A stretch of 64,000 nucleotides of DNA, taken from contig NZ_BORW01000003.1 of NCBI RefSeq assembly GCF_018333375.1, positions 186,001 through 250,000 of the forward strand, given 5' to 3'. Source of the DNA: Paenibacillus cookii. Lineage in GTDB: Bacteria; Bacillota; Bacilli; Paenibacillales; Paenibacillaceae. The notes below the pieces were generated by a model, which did no database searches, was not told the DNA's origin, and saw nothing but the letters and a program-made list of their open reading frames with translations. The position numbers were made by a program, and so were the translations under genes. Of the stretch, positions 37,881 through 45,259 are shown piece by piece. The stretch's first letter is position 1; each line of letters starts with the position of its first letter.

Positions 37881-37993
37881 GCCTATTCCAAACGAATTCC
37901 GAGCATATTCCGTGCTAAATTCGCCGTCATTCTGTGGTAAGATGGATATACGGCAATAGAGTTTAATATTGGGAATTCAGGAGTGGTTAACCA

Positions 37994-40003
37994 TTGGAAT
38001 TGGAAAAAAGGATTGAACAGCTAGAAGCCAAAATGAAACAAATGGAGCTTGAGCTGACGGAACTGCGCCATGCCAGGCGCGGGGCGGACCAGCCCGTTCA
38101 GGGGCCGGCGCCGGGGGTAACGCCTCCGCACGCGGGCGCTCCGGGGTATGCCGGGCACCCTCCGCAGGCTCATCCGCCTTACGGTCAGCCGCGGGTCCCG
38201 AACCAGGCCGTTCCCCCGCAGGGCATGCCGGGGCATCATGCCCCTCCGGGCCAGGGCATGTATGGCCCCCCGGCTCCGGGACAAGGGGGGCCGGGTTACC
38301 GGCCCGGACCGCAGGGCATGCCGGGATATCCTCCTGCAGGCGTCCCGGGCCAAGGTTATCAGGGCCAGGTTCCGCCGCAACAGCCCCGGATGCAGGGGGC
38401 CGGCCAGCCTTATCCGCCGGGGATGAATCCGTACGCTTATCCCGGGCAACAGGCGCAGGTTCCACGCGAACCCAAGCCGCCGAAGGACTGGGAACATCTC
38501 ATCGCCAGGGTATGGCTTCCGCGGGTCTTTATCGTGGTCCTCCTGCTCGGCGTGTTATGGGGATTTACGGCAGTGGTCAAAGCCGGATATTTGACCGAAC
38601 CCGTTCGCTGCCTGCTGGGCGTCGTCGCAGCCGCCGTCATGTATTGGCTGGGCGAACGGCAGCTCCGCAGCAAACGGGAGGCGCTCGGACAGGTGCTTTT
38701 GGGGGGTTCGATCGGCATCCTCATCTTGTCCGTGTTTGCGGCCCATCAGCTGTATGACCTGATCCCTTCGGGCATCGCGTTTGCGCTTTACGTCATTTCG
38801 ATTGCGCTATGCGTGTTTACGGCGCTCAGACGCCGCTCGCAAACGCTGATCATCATCGCGACGGTGGCCGGGTATCTCGTTCCTTTCCTCGTGCATTCCG
38901 CCGAGCCGAATGCTTGGGTGCTGGCGGGATACGAGACCGCGTTTTCGCTGGCGATGATCGCCGTCGCCTTGAAATTCGATTTCCGAGCCGCCTATTTCGT
39001 CGCGGCCGGGGTGCTTCATCTGCCGCTTCTGATCGCTTACGCGGCAGGCGACTTCGATGAAAGCCGCCACGTTTTCATCGGAGCGGTATTCATTCAGCAT
39101 GCAGCATTGCTCGCCTACGCCTTCTTCGGGCCCGGACGCCGCAAGCTTGACGAAACGTTGTCGTTATTCCCCGGATTCGGCGTCATGGCATTATGGATGT
39201 ATGCCTTGTACCCGCTGTGGGAAGGTTCCGTCCATTGGCGGCCGTTGATGCTGCTCGTGTGGGCGCTGGTTTACACCCTGGCCGCATGGGGCAAATACAT
39301 GAAGGAACAGCGTTCCCCCGTGTTCGTCTCCATCGCAACCGTCGCCTGGTTCCTGTGGGCATTCGATATTTCGAACCAGCATTATGCGCCGGCTTCCGCG
39401 ATCGTCATTGGAACCGCGGGCATCGTCCTAGGCATGGTGCTGAAAAGTTATATGCAGCAAATCACGGCAGCCATCGTATTGCTGTACGGCGCGGCGGGCA
39501 CGCTGTTTTTGGCCATCCATCGCATCTTTTCCGCCGAAACCCTTTCCTGGCTCGTGCTGCTGGCCTCCCTTGCGGTTCTGTCGTACGCGCTGCGGCGTAT
39601 GCCGCAACGGATGTTGTCCAACCGCTGGCCGGATATTCTCATGTGGATCGATGCCGGGCTTGCGATCATTTTTATTACCGAGGCGACCAACGTGCTGACC
39701 GGCGGGCTGACGAAAGACCTGCGGCATTTGGTGTTGTCCGCGGTGTGGGCGGTGTACGCCATCGCCGTCATCGTATGCGGCGTCATGCTTCAGCGCCGGA
39801 TGGTCCGGCTTGCGGGCATCGGCTTGCTCTTCCTCACGCTGGTCAAAGTCATCGTCGCCGACCTGCCGGACGTATCCGTTGCGGTCAGAGCGATTTTGTT
39901 CATCGGACTCGGCGCGATCGGCATCATCGTCTCCAGGCTCATGTACAAACGCAAACAGGTTCCGCCGCAATCGCCGCCTGATGATGCGGCCGTGGAACGT
40001 TAA
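37994..40003 (+). CDS. DUF2339 multi-spanning membrane protein
   Basis: A 669-residue protein of the DUF2339 family. Residues 1-25 form a coiled coil (LEKRIEQLEAKMKQMELELT). Residues about 30-155 are a Pro/Gly-rich linker with repeated PGY, PPG, PGQ and PGM units. About 14 hydrophobic segments fill residues 165-655, starting with WLPRVFIVVLLLGVLWGFTA. The start is a TTG at 37994 after AGGAGTGG. The function of DUF2339 is unknown. The tail is charged (QSPPDDAAVER). It stands alone between the AEC gene and a terminator shared with the HAD gene. Confidence 0.82.
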   Translation: MELEKRIEQLEAKMKQMELELTELRHARRGADQPVQGPAPGVTPPHAGAPGYAGHPPQAHPPYGQPRVPNQAVPPQGMPGHHAPPGQGMYGPPAPGQGGPGYRPGPQGMPGYPPAGVPGQGYQGQVPPQQPRMQGAGQPYPPGMNPYAYPGQQAQVPREPKPPKDWEHLIARVWLPRVFIVVLLLGVLWGFTAVVKAGYLTEPVRCLLGVVAAAVMYWLGERQLRSKREALGQVLLGGSIGILILSVFAAHQLYDLIPSGIAFALYVISIALCVFTALRRRSQTLIIIATVAGYLVPFLVHSAEPNAWVLAGYETAFSLAMIAVALKFDFRAAYFVAAGVLHLPLLIAYAAGDFDESRHVFIGAVFIQHAALLAYAFFGPGRRKLDETLSLFPGFGVMALWMYALYPLWEGSVHWRPLMLLVWALVYTLAAWGKYMKEQRSPVFVSIATVAWFLWAFDISNQHYAPASAIVIGTAGIVLGMVLKSYMQQITAAIVLLYGAAGTLFLAIHRIFSAETLSWLVLLASLAVLSYALRRMPQRMLSNRWPDILMWIDAGLAIIFITEATNVLTGGLTKDLRHLVLSAVWAVYAIAVIVCGVMLQRRMVRLAGIGLLFLTLVKVIVADLPDVSVAVRAILFIGLGAIGIIVSRLMYKRKQVPPQSPPDDAAVER

Positions 40004-40063
40004 TGCCGACGCGTCGGTACCTGCCTGAACTTATACGAGAAATCGTTTATAGGATGTAAATGC

Positions 40064-40112
40064 AAACAAAGCAGTCGCGACCCCGTAGCGGGAATGCGGC
40101 TGCTTTGTTTTC
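40064..40112. terminator. Bidirectional terminator between DUF2339 and HAD genes
   Basis: AAACAAAGCAG and its complement CTGCTTTGTTT form the outer stem with a loose inner region, with T residues on both ends. Confidence 0.8.
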
Positions 40113-40133
40113 GTTCGTTCATCCCTGAATCCT

Positions 40134-40862
40134 TTAAGCCAGCAGCAGGTCGGCAAGCTCCCGGTAACTGCCTGCCGTATACTGCGGCTGATGTTCCGTT
40201 TCAGGCTCAACCTGCCTGTGGTTGAACCAGATCGCGGTCCAGCCCGCATCCAGCGCCCCGATCACGTCGTTTCGCCACGAATCGCCGATGTAGAAGCAGC
40301 GCGAAGGATCCGTCCCCGTTTGTTCATTGACGCGGGCAAACAGGCGCGGGTCCGGTTTGTCGTAACCGACCGCCCCCGATACGAAAATATGGCCGGAAGG
40401 GATGGCGGCATCCAGCGCCAGCGCCTTGATTTTGGCCATCTGGTGCTCCGCCGGTCCGTTCGTGATCAGCCCGACGACATGACCGGCCGCCTGCAAATCG
40501 CCGATCAGCTCCGTTGCCCCCGGAAACGGGCTGATCCGGAACTGGCGCTCCAGGTATTGTTCCTGGATCCGGGCCGCCTCCCCATCCGTCACCGCGATCC
40601 CGAACTCCGCCAAAGCCAGCTTGGCCCTTTGGATCCTCATCTCCTGCAAATCCCGTTCCGCTCCGGCGGCATTGACCGCGCCATGGCTGGCGGAAAGCTT
40701 GTCGCTGTAATATCTGAATCGGTGATATACCGCCTCATACGGAAAGTCCTCTCCGGTGCCGAGCACATGCCGAAGCGCCTCCCTTAGCGGCTGCAAATGA
40801 TCGTAAAGCGTATCATCCACGTCAAAAAATATCCCTTTTGCGTTCGTCCGTTTCTCTCCCAT
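40134..40862 (-). CDS. HAD family hydrolase (YjjG-like)
   Basis: A 242-residue haloacid dehalogenase-like phosphatase. Motif I is FFDVDDTLYD with the nucleophile Asp near residue 15. Motif II is GLITNGPA, motif III a Lys in VGYDKPDP, and motif IV GDSWRNDVIGALDAG. A helical cap lies between motifs I and II. These enzymes hydrolyse nucleotide or sugar phosphates. The ATG at 40862 has GAGAGGAAG just upstream. It shares the terminator with the DUF2339 gene. Confidence 0.88.
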   Translation of the reverse strand: MGEKRTNAKGIFFDVDDTLYDHLQPLREALRHVLGTGEDFPYEAVYHRFRYYSDKLSASHGAVNAAGAERDLQEMRIQRAKLALAEFGIAVTDGEAARIQEQYLERQFRISPFPGATELIGDLQAAGHVVGLITNGPAEHQMAKIKALALDAAIPSGHIFVSGAVGYDKPDPRLFARVNEQTGTDPSRCFYIGDSWRNDVIGALDAGWTAIWFNHRQVEPETEHQPQYTAGSYRELADLLLA

Positions 40863-41145
40863 TGCGCTTCCTCTCCTATGGTCAGGATTGCAAAATCCTT
40901 ATTGTGATGTTTGTTACGGCAAACGAATTTATGTCTATTTTAGCACATTATGCCGCGGTACAAGCGGGTTTCAGCGACCGCCGGACACGGGGAAAAAAGG
41001 CTTACCCCGGGCTTAAAACCCTTTCAATTGTGACAGAACTGGCACAACCGTTCCCCGCCCGTTCAATTTTGAACAAAAATGAAAATCGCCGAATTTAGCC
41101 TTTTTCAAAGCTTAATCGGATTTTTTGGCCTTTTTTTGCGAAGAA

Positions 41146-41161
41146 TGTGAAGATTATCACA
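41146..41161. promoter_or_regulatory. Fnr/CRP-type box upstream of the qox operon
   Basis: TGTGA-AGATTA-TCACA, a perfect inverted repeat with six-base spacing, which is the consensus for Bacillus Fnr and related CRP-family proteins. It lies about 90 bases upstream of the likely start of the TTCACA/TATAAG promoter. A second weaker promoter starting near 41210 would place it at about -56. Confidence 0.55.
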
Positions 41162-41213
41162 GAATAATTGTATTTTATTTACAGTTATGTATTCTACTGT
41201 ATTTGTTTTCTTT

Positions 41214-41242
41214 TTCACAAGTTACTATGCTATGGCTATAAG
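41214..41242 (+). promoter_or_regulatory. Candidate promoter of qoxABCD
   Basis: TTCACA (41214-41219) and TATAAG (41237-41242) separated by 17 bp, about 57 bases before the qoxA start. The upstream region from 40863 is about 350 bp with no gene and contains the Fnr-type box. Confidence 0.5.
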
Positions 41243-41298
41243 GATTCGCGAATTATCCAAACACTCAGCGATTAAGGCATGCTAGAAAGGAGTTTCCC

Positions 41299-42261
41299 GT
41301 GAAGAAAAAAAGATGGTTGTTTTCACTCATTTTTATTTCCGTCGTCATGCTGCTCAGCGGATGCGATACGAAACTGATGGTCCTGGATCCGAAAGGGCCG
41401 GTAGCGAAAACACAATCCAATACAATTATCTTCTCCATTCTGATGATGGCGCTCGTGTTAATCGTCGTGTACATCCTGTACATTTTCATGTTGACCAAAT
41501 ACCGGGCCAGCAAAACGCCGGACGATTATGAACCGCCTCATATGGAAGGAAGCAAATGGCTTGAATTTATTTGGACTGCCATTCCGATTATCATCGTAGC
41601 CATTTTGTCTGTCGTTACCGTACGTACGACTTATGCCGTAGAAAAGGTGCCGGCCGGCTATGAGGATCAAAAGCCGCTTGTCATCTACGCCTCCTCTTCC
41701 AACTGGAAATGGCATTTCAGCTATCCGGAGGAAGGCATCGAAACGGTAAACTACGTCAACATCCCTACGCACCGTCCGGTCGAGTTCCGTCTCTACTCGT
41801 ACGGTCCGATTTCAAGCTTCTGGGTTCCGCAGCTCGGCGGACAGAAATACGCGATGAGCGACATGATCACCAAGCTGAATCTCGTCGCCGAACATGAAGG
41901 TTCGTACATGGGTAAAAACTCGAACTTCTCCGGTAAAGGTTTCGCCCAAATGGAATTCGAGGTGCTTGCCCAATCTCCTGCCGATTACACGAAATGGGTC
42001 AAAGAGGTGCAGCAAACCGCTCCGAAGCTGACCGAGCAGGAATTCAACTCCGTATTGCATACGGACTTCGTCGGACGCAAGTCTTACAGCTCCACGCACC
42101 TGAAATTCTCAGCTCCGCCTATGGATATGTCCGAACACGGCCATGGCGGGGACAATTCGACAGACAGCAAGGAATCCGGCAAGGATTCCGCGGATCATAT
42201 GCAGGACATGGGTGACATGAAAGACATGAACGATCATTCTTCCATGGAACACGGTCACTAA
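41299..42261 (+). CDS. qoxA: Cytochrome aa3 quinol oxidase subunit II
   Basis: A 320-residue lipoprotein. The signal peptide ends at LLSGC with Cys22. Two membrane segments follow (about residues 40-65 and 85-105), then an extracellular cupredoxin-like domain with the subunit II sequence SSNWKWHFSYPEEG. The copper A ligands of cytochrome c oxidases are absent, which marks a quinol oxidase. The C-terminal 45 residues are an unusual His/Met/Asp tail (HGHGG, then DMGDMKDMNDHSS). The start is a GTG at 41299 with AAAGGAG just upstream. It is the first of four genes. Confidence 0.93.
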   Translation: MKKKRWLFSLIFISVVMLLSGCDTKLMVLDPKGPVAKTQSNTIIFSILMMALVLIVVYILYIFMLTKYRASKTPDDYEPPHMEGSKWLEFIWTAIPIIIVAILSVVTVRTTYAVEKVPAGYEDQKPLVIYASSSNWKWHFSYPEEGIETVNYVNIPTHRPVEFRLYSYGPISSFWVPQLGGQKYAMSDMITKLNLVAEHEGSYMGKNSNFSGKGFAQMEFEVLAQSPADYTKWVKEVQQTAPKLTEQEFNSVLHTDFVGRKSYSSTHLKFSAPPMDMSEHGHGGDNSTDSKESGKDSADHMQDMGDMKDMNDHSSMEHGH

Positions 42262-42288
42262 CATCATGGAGAAAGGAGAACAAACTGC

Positions 42289-44235
42289 ATGAAATGGGAC
42301 GAATTTTTTGTTACCGGCGAGCCGATGATCTACGCGGCCGATGTCAGCATCGTGCTCGTATCGCTCGCCATCGTGATCGGATTGACCTATTTCAAAAAAT
42401 GGGGCTATCTGTGGCGTGAGTGGCTCACCACCGTGGACCACAAAAAAATCGGCATTATGTATATTTTGTCGGCGTTGATCATGCTGTTCCGCGGCGGCGT
42501 CGACGCCCTGTTGATGCGGGCGCAGCTCGCGACGCCGGACTCCAAATTTTTGGACGCCCAGCACTACAATGAGATATTTACGACGCACGGGGTTATCATG
42601 ATTTTGTTCATGGCGATGCCGTTTGTCATCGGGATGATGAACGTGGTCGTTCCGCTGCAAATCGGGGCCCGCGACGTCGCTTTCCCTAGACTTAACGCCG
42701 TCAGCTTCTGGATGTTCTTTATGGGAGCGATGCTGTTTAACATTTCGTTTGTGATCGGGGGATCGCCGGATGCCGGCTGGTCCGCGTACTTCCCGCTCGC
42801 AAGCCTTGAATTCAGCCCGACGGTAGGCAATAACTACTACTCGCTCGCGCTGCAAATATCCGGTATCGGTACGCTGATGACGGGCGTCAACTTTATCGTG
42901 ACGATCCTGAAGATGCGTGCTCCAGGCATGAAACTGATGCGTATGCCGATGTTCACCTGGTCGGTACTGATTACGAACGTCATTATTTTGTTTGCTTTCC
43001 CTGTGCTCACCGTAGCGCTTGCCCTGATGATGTTCGACCGCGTGTTCGGAAGCCAGTTCTTTACGATGGCCAACGGCGGTATGGATATGCTCTGGGCCAA
43101 CTTGTTCTGGGTTTGGGGACACCCTGAAGTATATATCGTTATCTTGCCTGCTTTCGGTATTTTCAGCGATATTATTTCCACGTTCTCGAAAAAGAATTTG
43201 TACGGCTACAAATCGATGGTTGTCAGCATGGTCGCCATCTCGGTCCTGTCCTTTCTCGTATGGGCGCACCATTTCTATACGATGGGCCAAGGCGCCATGG
43301 TCAACGGCTTTTTCTCCATCACGACGATGGCGATCGCGGTTCCGACCGGGGTCAAAATTTTCAACTGGCTGTTTACGCTCCGCAAAGGCAAAATCTCGTT
43401 CACGTCTCCGATGCTGTACGCGATGGGTTTTATCCCGATCTTTACGATCGGCGGCGTAACCGGCGTCATGCTTGCGATGGCAAGCGCCGACTATCAGTAT
43501 CACAATACGATGTTCCTGGTGGCCCACTTCCACTATGTGCTTATTCCGGGTACGGTATTCGGGGTACTGGCCGGCATGCATTACTGGTTCCCTAAAATGT
43601 TCGGCTTCCGCCTGAACGAACGTCTGGCCAAAACGGCCTTCTGGCTGATCATCGTCGGCTTCAACGTGGCTTTCATGCCGCTGTTCTTCCTTGGACTTAA
43701 CGGCATGACGCGCCGGATGTACACCTATTCGGCCAGCACCGGCTACGGTCCGCTGAACATGATCGCGACGATCGGCGCTCTCATTCTTGCGGTCGGCTTC
43801 GTGGTCCTGTGTTACAACTTCTTCTACAGCTTCCGCCACAGCCCACGCAACGAGGGCGGGGATCCATGGGATGCACGTACGCTGGAATGGAGCACGCCAA
43901 GCCCGGTTCCGGTTTACAACTTTGCGAAAGTGCCTGTCGTGCACTCCGAAGATGCTTTCTGGCATGCCAAAAAGCATAACGTTCCGCTTTATGAAGAAGG
44001 ACCTTACGAAGAGATTCATATGCCAAACAACAGCGGGCAACCGTTCATTCTCGGCGTAATCATGTTTTTCCTGGGCTTTTTCCTCGTGTTCAGCTGGTTC
44101 ATTCCTGCGATCATCGCAGGCGTCGGCGTGATCATCATGCTGGCGGTGCGTTCCTTCGAACGCGATCACGGCTATCATATTCCACCGAAGGAAATCGCCG
44201 CTACCGAACAGAAACTGCGGGGTGATACCGTATGA
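42289..44235 (+). CDS. qoxB: Cytochrome aa3 quinol oxidase subunit I
   Basis: A 648-residue subunit I of the heme-copper oxidase superfamily, about 14 segments. The heme a ligand His is in FTTHGVIMILF. The CuB His and the cross-linked Tyr are in WGHPEVYIVILPAFG. The paired CuB His are in WAHHFYTMG, and the heme a3/a ligand pair is in HFHYVLIPG. It oxidises menaquinol and reduces oxygen to water while pumping protons. A good ribosome site (GGAGAAC) precedes the ATG at 42289. Its stop overlaps qoxC by four bases. Confidence 0.97.
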   Translation: MKWDEFFVTGEPMIYAADVSIVLVSLAIVIGLTYFKKWGYLWREWLTTVDHKKIGIMYILSALIMLFRGGVDALLMRAQLATPDSKFLDAQHYNEIFTTHGVIMILFMAMPFVIGMMNVVVPLQIGARDVAFPRLNAVSFWMFFMGAMLFNISFVIGGSPDAGWSAYFPLASLEFSPTVGNNYYSLALQISGIGTLMTGVNFIVTILKMRAPGMKLMRMPMFTWSVLITNVIILFAFPVLTVALALMMFDRVFGSQFFTMANGGMDMLWANLFWVWGHPEVYIVILPAFGIFSDIISTFSKKNLYGYKSMVVSMVAISVLSFLVWAHHFYTMGQGAMVNGFFSITTMAIAVPTGVKIFNWLFTLRKGKISFTSPMLYAMGFIPIFTIGGVTGVMLAMASADYQYHNTMFLVAHFHYVLIPGTVFGVLAGMHYWFPKMFGFRLNERLAKTAFWLIIVGFNVAFMPLFFLGLNGMTRRMYTYSASTGYGPLNMIATIGALILAVGFVVLCYNFFYSFRHSPRNEGGDPWDARTLEWSTPSPVPVYNFAKVPVVHSEDAFWHAKKHNVPLYEEGPYEEIHMPNNSGQPFILGVIMFFLGFFLVFSWFIPAIIAGVGVIIMLAVRSFERDHGYHIPPKEIAATEQKLRGDTV

Positions 44236-44828
44236 AAATAAATGACACGCTTCCGCTGGAGTACAGAACCGAGGAGAACAGCAACAAAATCTTCGGCTTC
44301 TGGCTCTTCCTTGGAGCAGAGATCGTCTTGTTTTCCACGTTGTTCGCCGTATACTTCACGCTTTGGAACCGTACGGGCAACGGCCCGACCGGCAAAGAGC
44401 TTTTCGAGGTCGGCGGTGTTATCTGGGAAACGTTCCTGCTGCTCACAAGCAGCTTTACCTGCGGCCTTGGCATTCATGCCATGCGCCTCGGCTTGAAAAA
44501 ACCGATGATGATTTTCTTCGTCGTCACGTTGCTGATGGGCCTCGGGTTCCTCGGCATCGAGATTACGGAATTCGTCAACTACGTGCATGAAGGCGCGACG
44601 CTGCAAACGAGCGCATTCCTGTCCAGCTTGTTCGTCCTGCTCGGAACCCACGGTCTTCACGTGACCATGGGGATCCTGTGGGGCGCAGGCATCCTGATTC
44701 AAGTGGGTCGCCAAGGCTTTACGGACGAGACCGCGAACAAATCGTTCATCTTCTCGCTGTACTGGCACTTCCTTGACGTCGTCTGGATCTTTATCTTCAG
44801 CTTTGTCTACCTGAAAGGATTGATGTAA
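44232..44828 (+). CDS. qoxC: Quinol oxidase subunit III
   Basis: A 198-residue COX3-like membrane subunit with five hydrophobic segments. LGTHGLHVTMGILWGAGIL and YWHFLDVVWIFIFSFVYLKG are characteristic of quinol oxidase subunit III. The start overlaps the qoxB stop by four bases (ATGA), so translation is coupled. Confidence 0.95.
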   Translation: MKINDTLPLEYRTEENSNKIFGFWLFLGAEIVLFSTLFAVYFTLWNRTGNGPTGKELFEVGGVIWETFLLLTSSFTCGLGIHAMRLGLKKPMMIFFVVTLLMGLGFLGIEITEFVNYVHEGATLQTSAFLSSLFVLLGTHGLHVTMGILWGAGILIQVGRQGFTDETANKSFIFSLYWHFLDVVWIFIFSFVYLKGLM

Positions 44829-44829
44829 T

Positions 44830-45111
44830 ATGGCACGATTGTTCCCGATACGTCACGTGATGGGATATATCTTTTCGCTGGTCCTTTCACTCGTGGCACT
44901 TGGCGTGATTTACTGGGATCTGACGTTTTCGGCCGCCATGGTCATTCTGATCATCAGCGCATTGATTCAGGCTTCGCTGCAGCTGGTTCTGTTCATGCAC
45001 ATCGGCGAAACGTCCTCGAAAAAGACGCTCTACCTCAACATCGCTTATGCGGTATTCGTCGGCGTTGCCACGATTTTCGGTACGCTCTTTGCGATGATCT
45101 GGGGATACTGA
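44830..45111 (+). CDS. qoxD: Quinol oxidase subunit IV
   Basis: A 93-residue subunit with three hydrophobic segments of the cytochrome o/aa3 subunit IV family. It starts one base after qoxC and the pattern RHVMGYIFSLVLSLVALGV, AALIQASLQLVLFMHIGE-like, then TIFGTLFAMIWGY fits. It completes the operon and a strong terminator follows. Confidence 0.93.
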   Translation: MARLFPIRHVMGYIFSLVLSLVALGVIYWDLTFSAAMVILIISALIQASLQLVLFMHIGETSSKKTLYLNIAYAVFVGVATIFGTLFAMIWGY

Positions 45112-45125
45112 TACACCTGAAATCG

Positions 45126-45158
45126 AAAAAAGCTGTCCTTTGCGGACAGCTTTTTTTT
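45126..45158 (+). terminator. Terminator of the qox operon
   Basis: Thirteen-bp arms (AAAAAAGCTGTCC with GGACAGCTTTTTT) and a five-base loop, with a T run. Confidence 0.92.
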
Positions 45159-45259
45159 GCGTTATTGACGATGGGCAAGCCGGTTCGTTTCCCCTCCCCC
45201 GTATTGCCGGTCACAAGCGCCCCGGAACGGCCTTGCACCGGCATGGATGCGCCGTCCCG

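Noticed and set aside
41028..41047. TTGTG-N10-CACAA palindrome as a Rex site
   Set aside because: The Rex consensus I know has eight bases between these arms, not ten, so the match is not convincing.
42109..44178. Long open frame antisense to qoxA/qoxB
   Set aside because: qoxB has all the oxidase residues on the plus strand. The antisense frame has no recognisable domain or start signal.
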